From the NCBI RefSeq assembly GCF_029227915.1, contig NC_079881.1, positions 7,006,001 to 7,070,000 on the forward strand: a stretch of 64,000 bases of DNA. The letters run 5' to 3'. The translations under genes were made by a program, and so were the position numbers. Source of the DNA: Hydractinia symbiolongicarpus (taxonomy: Eukaryota > Cnidaria > Hydrozoa > Anthoathecata > Hydractiniidae). Positions 38,801-50,488 of this stretch are shown in pieces; within the stretch, counting starts at the first letter, position 1, and each line of letters starts with the position of its first letter. The notes below the pieces were generated by a model. The model was not told the DNA's origin. It did not search any database and worked only from the letters and a program-made list of their open reading frames with translations.

Positions 38801-41204
38801 AAGTTTTAAATTTCGCCGCGCAAAACTGACTACACTACTAAGATTATAGTAAGTTTAGTACAAACATCAAACATTTGAAGGAGCGGATCTAGGTTTTTTT
38901 CTGCTTGGGCAATGTTTGGCTCATTTTTTGGCGAAGTAAGTCAGGGTTTGTGGTGTTGTACGCTGTATAAGTGTACGTTTTGTATTTTTGCTGTAAATTG
39001 AGCTAACATCTTCATAAACGTAAGGTTTTAAGTTATGAAAATCGTGTCTAGATTAGAAACTGAAGTTTCTATATTGCGCAATAAATAAAGTAATTGACAG
39101 AAAAACAATGGAACCGCTGTGGTTTTAACACTTGATTCAAGTGTTACAACATGTGAATGAAAAATGCGTCCTTTTTGTGTTAATCAGACTCGGGAAAGCA
39201 TTGCCGTATTTTGGGCGAGTCCGTTTTAATGACATACAACACTGGTATTAAGTATCATCATCTAAGCATCTTTCTTACGTTTTACCAATTTAATACGAGT
39301 TCAAGTAATCAGTTACAAAGTCGATAAATTGGGAAGTTACTTTGTTTTAAAATATGCAAGTCTAATAACTTATTTTTACCAAACATTAAACACAAACTTT
39401 GCGCTTTTATTTCATAATATGGATCCTGGTTTTTCTTGGTTGATCGGCTGATCGGCAATTTTGCCAAAGCTTATTTATTCATCTTATTTTGTCTTTAATT
39501 AAAACTTTAGAACCCATCGTTTTAGAAGGTAAATCGTATAGTTAGGAAATTAGCCCGAATTACCAGAACTCAATTGCAGCGCACTAGCGTTAGGTGGGAC
39601 CCCAAATAAATAGAACTTGGTAAATCCAAGCAAAAATAATTCGCTTAAATTATGAGAACCCTGATGATAAGTTAAAATTCGCTTATTGACCCTCTTTTTT
39701 ATAGTCCCTGCAATGCAATGGCTTTCCAGAAAAAAAGCAAAAATTGGGAAAGAAAAGTAAAGGAATGAGATTGGAATGAAAAAAAAAATTAACGAAGATA
39801 AAACAAAACCACGATGCTGACTAAGTTGAAAATAGGTTTTGCTACTGTCTGAAAGCCGCTAGAAGGGCTGTTAGACGTTGAATAAAGTCGGACGAAGTTT
39901 AAGAAAATTTTGAAACCTTTTTAAAAAAGTTCCAATTAGAGAGAGATATGAGTAAGTGAGACATTCACTAAATCGAAAGAATTTTTACATTCCCTCCTTC
40001 AGTGTTAACCAATTAACGCGAGATTACTGTGTTTTGCAACGCTTGTTACCTTTTAAAAATTCTTGACATTAAAGTATGACAATCGTGTGATGGCGCGATT
40101 GACCTAAACTAGATCCGCTTCAACAGTTAAAGCCATATCATTTTTGATTTTTTTTCCATGGTTTCATCTATTATTCCACTTAATCCTGCTTCAGTCGCAC
40201 CTTTCTGGTGGTGGTAACACTGCATTTTTAACATGGTTTAAAACAATGTTCAATTCTCCAGTCTTCAGTCTTCAGTCTTATTAGGAGGTGCACAGAGGTC
40301 AGAGGATGTAGTATTAAAAATGTTTATTGCAGATGTTTTGCACTCTAATACTTTTTATAAAGGTTATATTACCAGCGGAAGATGAGGGAAGGGGGGGGGT
40401 AAAGTCAGCTATCTTTTGCCAAGTTAGCCTATAAAACTTTATCGTTGGCAGTGCATCCATTAACATTATTATTGACTTCTAGCCGCGGTATTTAAATGAT
40501 TTTTTTTAAGAGTGTCCATTATATAATGTTCTTCTTATCAACCTGTCTACAACAAAAAACATAAAAGTACATAGACGTTATGCGTGGACAGATAACAAAG
40601 AAACTTATAAAAGTAGACATTACACGCAACTAGATAATGATTTAACAATTCAACTCATTCAAAAACCAATCTGCTTTCGAAAGACACAATGTTTACGTCT
40701 GTGTCCCGAACTTACTCCTCTCGATGCACGAATTCAAAGTAGCTGTGATCGCAACACATTGAAACTTAATCTAGTTCTCAGCCAATTTTTCGTGATGCTC
40801 ACTAATTCATTCCGCTTTTCACCAATGGAACAAGACAGTTTGTTGTAAAACGTAGCACATTCTCGAGACATCCCCCTAAAACGCGTGAAGATTAGGGGAG
40901 TGATAATCCTTGATCAAAACTTTTGACTTTCGCATTATACGATCTTTTTTTAGCTAACTTATTGGTTTTGTAGCATGCTTTCAGATCACGGTTGAAGTAC
41001 ATTTTGGCCGTTGGGTTAAAAACCTTTTACATCAAAAAAAGGCATTTGTTTTCGGATCCAAAATCCTCTAGCAGCTACGTCTACTCGTTCTCGTCAGTAG
41101 TTATGGTTGATGAAGGAAACTGTTCACCAGTGACTTCCTGTAATACGCGCTCTATTCTCATGTCCTTACAACATTCCTAAAGTAGTTTGGCAGTGGAGTT
41201 TTGG
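35868..41204. other. gene-free spacer upstream of PSMD12
   Basis: It includes the presumed PSMD12 promoter just above 35867. No TATA box is obvious there. A MITE lies at 37832-38508. Further on are only short frames without recognisable motifs, a CAGTCTT triplication near 40257-40275 and a poly-G tract near 40391. Confidence 0.5.
37832..38508. mobile_element. MITE with perfect 24-bp terminal inverted repeats
   Basis: The left end 37832-37855 (GGGACAACTGCAAATTAGAC...) is the exact reverse complement of the right end 38485-38508. The interior of about 630 bp carries no transposase; a 96-aa minus frame inside has no motif. Related ATTAGACTAT / CTAATTAGGCTATCAAC strings recur near 59610-59670, so the family is multicopy. 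Confidence 0.8.
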
Positions 41205-42650
41205 ATTTCTTTTTGTCGTAATGTTATGAAACCACCTTTCGGACAGGATAGGACGTGCTCAATGTAAAAGGAACACATCAAACACATCTGGATGGTAGTT
41301 GCTTAATCGGGATGCAGTATCGCGTGAATAAACTATCCCAAAATACTTGTTTATCTAAAACGAATCCATGCTAATTGGCAAGTCATTCAACCAACCCGAT
41401 GCACTAGTTTCCAAAGAAGCGTCGAGCATTCTGACTTTTAGTTGACCAGTCAAATACTGCTTTATTGATGTTAACGTCATTTCACAAGTCTTCCTCTTTT
41501 CGTTTTTAATTTCATTTTTTCGCTTCTTCAATACGTCCATATTGATTTGTCATAAATATCATCTTGACATTTCACTTTTTCAACCATTTTGCTTGTTAGG
41601 AGCACAGAATTGCTGTACTCAGTGTGGCAACGTTTCGACGGATCAAATACTCACAATCCTCCATATTTAACTGGACGAGAGAACAATAATCTCTCCGAGT
41701 CATTGCAAACATATCTATTCAATATCGTGGTGATGAATTTCTTCCTAATTGTGTCTTCTACGGCATCAACATTTTACTTATGTTTGGAATAGTCATTACA
41801 CACATGTTTACCTTATGTTGCAATCCATGTACGAAAGCAGCGTAAGCAGCATGCGGATAAGTTTCTCCAATTTTCGACAACGTTTCCACTTCTAAAGTCC
41901 AATTTTTCACTTTCTTTTCCACATATATACGTTTGAAAGCTTCACTACCAACAATCGCACCAAGATGACGATTTCCCTCTTTCGTTATCTGAACACCTGT
42001 ACCACTCAATAGCGCAACCGCTTCTTCATAAAACCGATCCTTTACAATCAACCAACTCTTAGTAGCTTTCGGAAAATATCCTATGTGCAAACCATGCGTA
42101 GAAATAACATCCCATCACCTTCTTAAACCACTCAAAGTGTTTACACCAGTGAAGTCGTTAGCATATCCTATCTTCTTAGTTGAATTGTCACGTTCGTTGC
42201 GTTTCAGCATAAGGAGTGGCAATATACTGACTTCGTACATCCTCATAGCAACAGGATCGCCCTGCATCGTTCCCTCTCTGAAAGTATCTGTTTACCACCC
42301 GTGATGAATGACCTTGCTGGCGTAGCATAACAGTTATATATATACAATGAAAATTCTGGACACAATATATCAACATTATGAAGAACAACTGACCGATTTA
42401 TCGAATTGAAAGCATTCGTCGCATCAATTTGTAGTAAACCATAATTTTCATCTGCATCAAACAAGTCTGCTGCTGCATGATCTGACAACCAGATTTCTGA
42501 CCTGCACCATAACTGTAGATTTCCATTCGTATTAACTAAATCATTCTTCACACACATCATCACGGATTTTGCGATAATTCGTCTCAGGACTTCACTAATA
42601 CCAATAGGTCTGATCCCAGGATTTTGTTCAAAGGTATCAGCCAACATGCC
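41205..42650 (-). pseudogene. reverse-transcriptase fragment, decayed
   Basis: A minus-strand track of several frames reads as one RT. 42243-42647 has GIRPIGISEVLRRI and IDATNAFNSINR (RT finger and palm). About 42225-42250 has QGDPVAM. About 42140-42160 has YANDFTG, where a working RT has YADD. 41758-42090 has GYFPKATKSWLIV, RHLGAIVGS and TYPHAAYAAFVHG (thumb and connection). 41355-41540 ends with ASGWLNDLPI. At least three frame changes, plus loss of the first catalytic Asp of YADD, make it inactive. Nothing of an integrase, endonuclease or LTR is visible, so the retroelement class is uncertain. Confidence 0.75.
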
Positions 42651-43639
42651 ATTAACGCCTCCAAACTTTAAACGTATTCAATCTTTCTAGTACAATTTAT
42701 TAAAATTAAGAAAATGGCCTATTTTGGGGATGTGGAACGTCATTTCTAATGTCTATGGCATTTTTAAATTAAATTTTTACCTGTAATCTGTTTCTAGCTA
42801 TTAAGCCTACAAGTGTACCAAGTTTTGCCAACTAAGCATAAGTAGGTCCGAGGTTGGTGAGCTGGCTCTACTCTTGCAATTACTTACTCTTTAGAATCAT
42901 GTAAACCAACCTGGTACTAGTAGGACATTTGGATTTCCCCTGGTGGTTACGGATTTGCTGCCAACGATGTCTTTGCCCCTCTGTGAAAACAACCATTGAA
43001 CGAGGCTGCATTTCCTACGTAAACTTTTTATTCATAAACAATTAATAGCATTTATTCTAAAGTCCGGTGTTATTTCTAAAAACGTTTACTTACTTCAAAT
43101 CGCAAATCTGATAATAACGTACTGCTACACATCGCTACGAAACATTACGCTTTACTACATTGTACTACAGGGAAAGAAAGGGCTTGCTACACTCGACAAC
43201 CGACATTCATGAGCCTCACTAAAGTGTGCTACATGAAAATACGCTCCATGGTACACTGTTGTTTAGGCTATTGTGTGCTAAAGTGGGGCATATGGAGAAT
43301 AGGAATTCATTATCTCCACAAGGCTTGGGAACGTACATAGGTCTAACGCATGTTGAATACTATATCTCCTTCATATTCAGGAAGTAATACGTGGACGACT
43401 TACCAGCTATACAGAGTCTGCCAACGAATGTTCTTAAAGTGAAATAATGCAACATATGACTGTTTGAAACTACTTCCAATAAAATAAAATAAGATAAAAA
43501 TAATCACCATAAAAAACAAGTTAAAAAGAGAAGCACGTCATTTTTCTACTTTTTATCCATTGCAAACATACGAGGTATATTGTAGTATACGGAATGTGGG
43601 AACATTTAGTTTGATTGCAAAAAAAGGATTATAGCATAC

Positions 43640-43850
43640 ACATTGTGAGATACCGACAGTATGTCATGCAGAATTCGCTATGTGGAGTATGCAGGATTTG
43701 CTATAAGGAGTATGCCATGCGGAGTATGCTATACGGACTATGCCATAAGGACTGTGACATGCTTTACATACGAAGTATGCTATACAGAGTGTGACATGCT
43801 TACTATACGGAGTGTGACAGGCTTAGTATACGGAGTGTGACATGTTTGCA
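43640..43850. repeat. degenerate minisatellite of GGAGTATGC / GGAGTGTGACATGC units
   Basis: About ten imperfect units of roughly 18-25 bp of the form (TATAC)GGAGTrTG(AC)ATGC follow one another. The last three units (TACGGAGTGTGACATG) are nearly identical. Confidence 0.7.
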
Positions 43851-43851
43851 T

Positions 43852-43957
43852 CCTCGTCCCCAGGGTCTTGTGGCCCCTGAGGTGTTATTTCGGAGTGGCC
43901 AACAATTTTGCCGCTACTACCTTTATCAACAAGGCAAAATGCCTTGGGAACGAGGTT
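43852..43957. mobile_element. short MITE, CCTCGTCCCC ends
   Basis: The left CCTCGTCCCCAGGG and the right CCTTGGGAACGAGG are imperfect inverted repeats about 105 bp apart. A diverged copy is at 27721-27804. Confidence 0.55.
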
Positions 43958-44308
43958 GACATGTTTGGTAGGAAAAAGTCATTGATTGTATGGTTAGTTT
44001 TATTGCATATAGAAACATACAAAACAAAGTTATAAAGCTTAGAATAAATATAATGGAGGCCATAAAAATAAACTTCATACAAAACGCCAATATTAAACTA
44101 CATCATACAGTAGAACTGCCGGTAACTCGAACACCGGTTAACTCGAACTTTTATTAGCTGGAACTGTTATCTACGGTAATTGGTACTCTGCATGCTTGTC
44201 TCATATTATAGACTTTTTTCTTCTTACACAAATTATTTGCTTGTTTTAGGCTCCATTTTCTAAACTGAAATAGCTCAGATTAAATTTTTAATAAGAATAC
44301 TTAGTTTA

Positions 44309-44313
44309 GACTT
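44309..44313. repeat. target-site duplication, left copy (GACTT)
   Basis: GACTT directly precedes the left terminus and recurs directly after the right terminus at 58970-58974. Polintons usually show 5-6 bp duplications. Confidence 0.75.
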
Positions 44314-44482
44314 AGAGATAGAGAAATGTTCGTTCTGGCGCAGACGACGTCGACCAAAGGGAAATTCCCTATAATGCCAGTCACCAACACAAAATAATAT
44401 GATATATAAATGCCAATAACCAACACATAATAATATTAAATCATATATAATAGTATATACTCATATTATATAGAATATGAGT
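44314..44482 (+). repeat. Polinton left terminal inverted repeat
   Basis: It starts AGAGATAGAGAAATGTTCGT and matches the right end at high identity over the first about 65 bp, then at lower identity with small indels. It contains a GGGAAATTCCC palindrome (44359-44369), a twice-repeated CCAACACA motif and an inner hairpin (44459-44482, arms ACTCATATT/AATATGAGT). A second palindrome, GGGAATTTCCC, follows at 44485-44495. Confidence 0.93.
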
Positions 44483-44563
44483 GAGGGAATTTCCCTTACT
44501 CAAAAATATGACCGCGCTAGAAAAATTGTTGATTGAAATCAAAAAATATATATAACAAAGAAG

Positions 44564-47500
44564 ATGAATTTGAATTCAAATACTGTAAAACAGTTACACG
44601 TCATCGCGAAAACCCGTGGGATTAAGGGTTATTCAAAATTACGCAAAGCAGACCTTATTGCTTTATTAGATACACATCATACCTCATTCTCACCACAAGC
44701 CATGGACATTTTTGAAAAACATGAAATGGCTAGATCACGTCCTATTAAGAAGAACATCGAGCCTTACGCTCCCACGTTCGAGGAAATGAACGAGTTTGAA
44801 CGTCAGGAGCTGAAGATAACTCGTCCAGTAGTCAAGAGTAAGCTGCGGGAGTGGTCAGAGTGGCTACTATCACATGTACCAGAGAGTATCAAGAAACCAG
44901 TGCAAAGTATATATACATCGATAAAAACACGAACACTTTCACTATATGATGGTGCCAAGAAGACCCTGGTTGGCGAGGTCGAGGAAGTAGCGAGGGAAGA
45001 TCATGATTTAGAGTAACCGAACCAAGATTTTACGCCTCAAGAATACAAGCATGCATTACATAAGACATTCAAGAGTTATCGTATAGCTGGCATAGATGGA
45101 ACAGATATTGATTGGTATCTTGGTATGATATGATCGCATGTGAAAAATTTAATAGAGAACCCAGTGGAAGACATGGGATCTGCGAAAATTCAGTGCTCCC
45201 TATGGATCCTATGGAAAAAATCAATCGATGGTACCAACGAGTTTATTGAGGTTGATAAGGTCTTTCATAGCAATATGACATCAGTATTTCAGGGCACAAT
45301 CGTGAATGAATCGCTGGATACGATGTTCGCGCAAATGAAAACACATATCGAAAACCCTGCACTACCGAAAAGTGGCTTTAGTATCGGTCGTATTCAACAC
45401 CTCGATGTTGATTTTCATAAGCTGAAGTTAAGGTGGGGCTCCTCATATATTGAAACACCCAAGTGGATCGCTACTAAGAAAGCTATAATTAATCCTAATA
45501 ACAACGATCAAGAATGCTTGCGATGGGCCTTAATAGCCGTCTTGCATTATGAGGATATAGCAAAAGATCCTCAAAGAATCAGCAAGCTCCGGCCATATGT
45601 GGATCGATATAAATGGCAAGGCATTGAATTTCCAACATCCATCAAAGATATCATCAAATTTAAAAGAAACAATCCCGTCATTGCCGTGAACGTCTTGTAT
45701 GCGACGGGAAGGAGCTTTAATATCTTGCGGCGATCAATATTTAATGAAGGAGAGAAGCAGGTTAATCTGCTATTGCTTACCGATAATAAGAAAAATCATT
45801 ATACAACCATCAAAAATATTTCGAGATTATTGGGTAGCAAGATATCGAAGAATCATGGGAAAATGCACTTTTGTATGAGTTGCTTGCAGGGGTTCCAAAC
45901 GATAGAATCTCGGGATAACCACTATAGCTACTGCAAAGACAACGAGGCGGTAAAGATCACGATGCCCAGCGACAAGAAAAAATGTTTATATTACCAAGAT
46001 GGTCAGCAGCAATTCAAAGTATCCTTCGCAATCTATGCGGATTTTGAAAGCCTACTGATCCCTATGAAAGAGAATGCTCGGGACACTAAGACCAAGACGC
46101 TGAACAAACATGAACCATGCGGCTGGGCTACATACAGTACCTTTGCTTATGGAGAGGTCCCTGATCCGCTATACGAGTGCAGTGGTGAGGGATGCGTACA
46201 ACTCTTTATCCAGCACCTGGAAGACGAGGTAAAAAGGCTTTACTCGCTGTTTTCCCAGAAGCCTATGACGGAACTGACGGAGGAGCAGAAATATTCATAT
46301 GATGCTGCGGAGACCTGCCACATCTGTATGAAGCCGTTCAACGATGATCAGAAGAATCGCAAAGTAAGGGACCACTGTCACTATTGATTATGCAGGGGTC
46401 CGGCCCATAACACATGCAACATAATATATAAGATTCCCAATCACGTACCTGTGATATTTCACAATTTAAGTGGCTATGACGCCCACTTGTTCATTCGCGA
46501 GCTGGGCGAAAAATATGATACTCAGGATATCGGTTGTATCGCTGAAAACACCGAGAAGTATATATCGTTCAATGTTAAAATCACCGTACCCATTGCAGGC
46601 ATAGGATATGGCGATGGTGAATTTTACAAAAAGATTGAAATAAGATTTATAGACAGCTGTCGGTTTATGGCATCCTCATTAGAAAAACTGGCAAGCAACA
46701 TCGTTGGTACCAACACTGATGGTATGAAATGTCAGAGGTGCGCTGATACATGCTTGGAATTTCTAAACATCAACGATGAGTATGTGGCAAGCTTTTGGTG
46801 CAGCAATTGTGAGTCGAATACAACGAAGCAGTTAGACAAAGAGCGAGTGAAGTCCAATACACCAGCCATGAGTTACTACTTTAGCGATGATGAGTTATTC
46901 CGGCTTATGCTTAGGAAGGGAATATATCCCTACGAGTATATGGATAGTTAGAAATGATTCAAAGAAACAACGCTACCCCTAAAGAATCATTCTATAGCAA
47001 TTTAAATATGAAAGGGACTCCGAAGGGCCCAGAGAATACCATGGGTGACTATCACGAGGCATATCTGGTGATGGACCTCCTGTTGCTTACCGATAACTTT
47101 CAGAATTTTCGGGGAGTCTGCCAGAATCAATACAAACTCGACCCTGCTCACTTTTACAGCGCAACCGGCTTAGCATGGAGGGCAGCGTTGAAATCAAGCT
47201 GGAACTCCTTACGGATCCCGATATGTTATTGATGTTTGAAAAGGGTATTAGAGGTGGAATCACCCAATCCGTATATAGATATGCGGTAGCCAACAACAAA
47301 TATATGGGGGATCAGTATGATCCTAAGAAGGAGTCGTCCTATTTGCAGTACCTAGACGCCAACAATTTATACGGCTGAGCAATGCAACAGCCCCTCCCTC
47401 CTCATGGATTCAAGTGGATATTAAATGTGAGGATATTAAATGAAAAGAAGATCGAGAAGCTGTTATCTGATAACAAGCACGGATATCTATTGGAAGTTGA

Positions 47501-48562
47501 TGTTGATTACCATCCATGACAAACACAACGAGCTGCCTTTCCTGCCGGAGCGTAGGATGATTTACAGAGTTGAGAAGCTTATACCAAATCTCGAAAATAA
47601 GCGGAAATACGTGGTACACATCGGGGCTCTTCACCAAGCCCTGAAGCATGGGCTCGAGCTTAAGAAGGTACACCGAGCTATACAATTCAAACATAGTGCA
47701 TGGCTTAAGCCATATATAGACCATAACACGAAGCTGAGAACTGCCGCCAAGAATGACTTTGAGAAGGATTTTTATAAGCTTATAAATCTCTCGGGGTTTG
47801 GAAAAACCATGGAGAATATCCGAAATCATTGCAACATCAAGTTAGTCACCAATGAAGCAGCCTATACGAAGCTGACCATGCAACCAAACTTTAAAAGCGG
47901 CACTTCTTTCGGTATGAATCTTATGGGTATTGAAATGGGTAGAACGGGTATTAAGATGAACAAGCCCGTATATATTGGTCAAGCTATCCTCGATCAGTCG
48001 AAAACCGTCATGTATGAGTTCCACTACGACACTTGCAGCCAAATTATGCAGCAAATTGAGGCTTCATTATATGGATACGGATAGCTTCATTTACCACATT
48101 AGAACGGAGGATTTTTACCGCGACATTGCCGATGATGTGGAAGTACGTTTTGATACGAGTGCTTATGACAAGAATGACAACAGTCCTCTCCCCATCGGCA
48201 AAAACAAGAAAGTCGTGGGCTTGATGAAGGATGAACTCAATGGCAAAATTATAACACATTTCATCACATTGAGACCTAAAGCTTATGCCTACAAGAGCCT
48301 CGCGAAAGACGGAGGTGATCGCAAAGCAAAGGGTGTAAAAAAGGCCGTGACCAAAAAATGTATCACATTTGAAGATTACCAACGATGTCTAGAGGAAGGT
48401 ATCATTATAAACAAGAGTTGACGTTGTATGCAAAACAAAGGGCATAACATATACACGCAAGAAGTCACAAAAATAGCGTTAAAGAGAGCTGATGACAAAG
48501 GGATCGTTCAGGCGGATCAAATAAAAACGCTTGCCCGGGGTCATTATCGGTTGAAGAAATAA
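44564..48562 (+). pseudogene. protein-primed family-B DNA polymerase (pPolB) with SAP-like N-terminus, disrupted
   Basis: One polymerase of about 1,300 codons spread over several frames. 44564-45016 holds the SAP-like DNA-binding start (GIKGYSKLRKADLIALL) and a basic linker. It is in frame, through TAA 45014 and TGA 45131, with 45140-46387, which carries the exonuclease motif YADFES (46034-46051), a C2H2-like finger and CHICMKPF/DHCHY. 46451-46951 has exo II (HNLSGYDAH). Palm motif A, DANNLYG, is at 47355-47375; the motif B region, SGFGKTMENIRNH, is near 47790-47830; motif C, YMDTDSF, is at 48068-48088. Stops also occur at 46385, 46949, 46955, 47376 (in place of the Trp usual after NNLYG), 47518 and 48419. 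Frameshifts fall near 46975, 47200, 47520 and 48035. The C-terminus ends at TAA 48560. The enzyme would replicate the element from a protein primer; this copy is dead. Confidence 0.93.
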
Positions 48563-48564
48563 AA

Positions 48565-49163
48565 ATGATGGAGTTATTACTACTGATCGCGATATTGCTC
48601 CCATACACATTGATACTTGCCTTCCTCTATCGATACCATAGTATAATAAATAGGATGTCTGAGTTAGCTGATCTTTTTGATGTAGTTGACACACCGGCTC
48701 AAGCGCTTGAGCAACCTATGAATAAGCGCCAAGCTCTCAAGGATACTTGCAAATCCAAGCCTCATCTTTTAACAAAAAATGTACTGATGGTTTCATGGAT
48801 AAAGCATCATCCGAGATTATCGAAAAATTATATAATGAATTTACTGAACGAGAGTTGGTTGAGAAGGGGCAGAATACTGCCAGAGCTATTTCGTGTCACG
48901 CTATTAGCTTATACACGAAGGCTATAGGAAACGTGGTAACCCTCGATAGCCCTGAAGGTTTGAGAAGAGACATAGAGGAAGATCCTATTATTAGGGAGAG
49001 CATGGCTGACTTGGGTATAGTCCTGTACACAGCATTTGGTAAGTTCCTTGCACCTTTGCTCTTTGCAGCCCATACGATTAATCATACGCAGATATCTAAG
49101 CATCCTATTGAGGGTACCCCCGATTCGGGGGCACTGGTGAATGATACAAGGTCTCCATCATAA
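48565..49163 (+). pseudogene. N-terminally membrane-anchored small Polinton protein, frameshifted
   Basis: 48565-48927 opens with a strong membrane helix (residues 3-20, LLLLIAILLPYTLILAFLY) and then MSELADLFDVVDTPAQAL. From about 48750 the protein-like sequence moves to the other plus frame and ends at 49163: DGFMDKASSEIIEKLYNEF, then EEDPIIRESMADLG and GKFLAPLLFAAHT. The second frame has no ATG upstream of the overlap, so I read the two as one gene of about 200 codons with a single frameshift near 48750-48790. I associate the C-terminal part with a recurrent small ORF of cnidarian Polintons. Function unknown. ATG 48565 lies directly after AATAAAA, 2 bp past the polymerase stop. Confidence 0.6.
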
Positions 49164-49171
49164 AAAGAAGA

Positions 49172-49197
49172 TTTTATAAGCCCTGTGGCTTATAAAA
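49172..49197. terminator. intergenic hairpin (11-bp arms, CTGT loop)
   Basis: TTTTATAAGCC / GGCTTATAAAA are perfect inverted arms, starting 9 bp after the stop at 49163 and ending at the ATG of the next gene (49199). Position and form suit an RNA 3'-end or processing signal; this is inference. Confidence 0.6.
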
Positions 49198-49198
49198 A

Positions 49199-49549
49199 AT
49201 GAGCAACGAACAATCGCAAGAAGAGAGGGTAATAACAAAACCAGTGAAGCATCCTGGTAGAGTCGCACAGGGTCACAATTTGGCCACACTGATGAAGAAA
49301 AGAAAGGAAGATCTTAGACAACAAGAGGGTGTTGTACAACCTCCAGTCAAAACCTCTTCTATGCAGTCAGGAAGTGGTGTATATATTGGTGGAGGCCTTA
49401 TTGCAATAATCGCATGTATTGGAGGTGCCTACTATTGTATCCGTAAGAGACATGCGGTACCCAGCAGCTTCCCGAAACACATGCACCAACGGTTCAGCAA
49501 AAACCTTCAAAGCCCGAGATTGATATTTTTCACATGCGATAGTGTATAA
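49199..49549 (+). CDS. small single-pass membrane protein (Polinton accessory)
   Basis: 116 aa, open. The N-terminal about 60 residues are charged (VAQGHNLATLMKKRKEDLRQ), then a glycine-rich stretch and one membrane helix at about 62-81 (GGGLIAIIACIGGAYYCI) followed by basic RKRH. The type is common among Polinton minor virion or membrane genes; the role is unknown. The C-terminal tail (about 90-116) is less orderly and may include a late frameshift. The start follows TATAAAAA. Confidence 0.65.
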   Translation: MSNEQSQEERVITKPVKHPGRVAQGHNLATLMKKRKEDLRQQEGVVQPPVKTSSMQSGSGVYIGGGLIAIIACIGGAYYCIRKRHAVPSSFPKHMHQRFSKNLQSPRLIFFTCDSV

Positions 49550-49555
49550 TAAAGC

Positions 49556-49807
49556 ATGTCTACAAACGTAAGCCCCCAGCAAAAAGAGATTATTGATATG
49601 ATATACGAGACAATCGTGGACCTCGGGTTCACATGTGGATATGCCATGGTTGGTAAGAGATTCCTTGGGGTCTCGAGTCCTTTAACCAAGTTAGATACCA
49701 GCGACGTTATGAAAATGGTAGCGTATTTCACCGCAGGGCAAGGAAGCCGTGAGATGGCCGTAAGCAAGGGCTGGATAACCGCGAGTATAGTCCCAAAACC
49801 CAAGTAA
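49556..49807 (+). CDS. small Polinton protein of unknown function
   Basis: 83 aa, intact, compact and predicted helical: KEIIDMIYETIVDLGF, then a Gly/Ser-rich turn and SDVMKMVAYFTAG. No transmembrane segment strong enough to call and no known domain. It starts 7 bp after the previous stop with AATAAAGCATG, and is followed by a hairpin before the ATPase gene. Confidence 0.65.
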   Translation: MSTNVSPQQKEIIDMIYETIVDLGFTCGYAMVGKRFLGVSSPLTKLDTSDVMKMVAYFTAGQGSREMAVSKGWITASIVPKPK

Positions 49808-49851
49808 GCATATATTCAAATAAAAATATCTCTGAATAAGCACATGCAAAT

Positions 49852-49880
49852 TTCGTATATATACCACGGGTATATACGAA
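49852..49880. terminator. intergenic hairpin (12-bp stem with 2-nt bulge)
   Basis: TTCGTATATATACC pairs with GGTATATACGAA around a short ACG loop, 45 bp after the stop at 49807 and 8 bp before the ATPase ATG (49888). Confidence 0.55.
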
Positions 49881-49887
49881 GAATAAA

Positions 49888-50488
49888 ATGCTAGATATTG
49901 TCAAGGAATCTCATACGGCTATCTTTACAGGACCCACTTCTTGTGGCAAGACGCAGCGTGTTCTCGACCTTCTGGAAAATGAATTCAGGGGTCACTTTCA
50001 TAATATTATAATCCTTTGTCCCACCATACGTTACAATAGGTCTTATCTCGATAGACCATCGCTTTGGAAAGATCCTTATGTATTTCTTATTGATCCAAGT
50101 GATAATTTGTTCGATTGGATAAGCAAATTTTCAAACCTACTGGCAAGTGAAGAAAGCTTATTTATGATTGATGATATGATCTTATCCGAGAGCCCAGATA
50201 AAAAGCGACAGCCTCTATTGGAGCTCGCCATTAGGTAGACACAAGAAGCATAGCTTGTGGTTGTTAACGCAATCATACGCGGCAATTCCTAAAAATCTCC
50301 ACCGGCAGAAAAAAATGGTATTTATGTGGTATCCCTGCGAGAGATCGGACCTAATCCAGATCGACAACGAGACAAACCAGATAGAACCTACCGACTGGGA
50401 CTCCATCAAAACCCAGTTGAAAAAGTCCAAGCATGCGTGTGTTTGGATTAGGCTTGAGCACCCCAGGGCTTGGAGTATATTAGAATAA
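49888..50488 (+). pseudogene. FtsK/HerA-like genome-packaging ATPase, one frameshift
   Basis: The Walker A motif GPTSCGKT is at 49930-49953 and Walker B LFMIDDM at about 50158-50178. The first frame ends at 50238, immediately before a conserved-looking GRHKKHSLWLLTQSYAAIP stretch (the sensor/Arg-finger side), which continues in the next plus frame to the TAA at 50488. A single indel near 50232-50240 explains the break, and the whole is about 200 codons, the usual size for Polinton ATPases. The protein would pump DNA into the capsid. ATG follows AATAAA directly. The next gene's ATG overlaps the TAA region (TAAATG). Confidence 0.9.

Larger units (their letters stand above)
42651..44313. other. 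repeat-rich spacer left of the Polinton
   Basis: It holds the degenerate minisatellite (43640-43850) and a small MITE (43852-43957). A pogo/Tigger-like end lies at about 44108 (TA then CAGTAGAACTGCCGGTAACT); its partner end was not found. No gene recognised. Confidence 0.5.

Noticed and set aside
44108-44160. pogo/Tigger-like element end (CAGTAGAACTGCCGGTAACT)
   Set aside because: Only one end is visible and no partner or transposase was found, so it is not called as an element.
44564-45016. separate 150-aa SAP-domain gene at the left end of the Polinton
   Set aside because: The sequence after its TAA continues in the same frame as polymerase-type sequence, so I treat it as the polymerase N-terminus cut off by a stop.
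45131-48421. stop-codon reassignment (TGA read as an amino acid) in the Polinton
   Set aside because: TGA is frequent among the breaks, and one replaces a Trp, but TAA and TAG stops and frameshifts also occur. Decay explains them all, and host genes use TGA as a normal stop.
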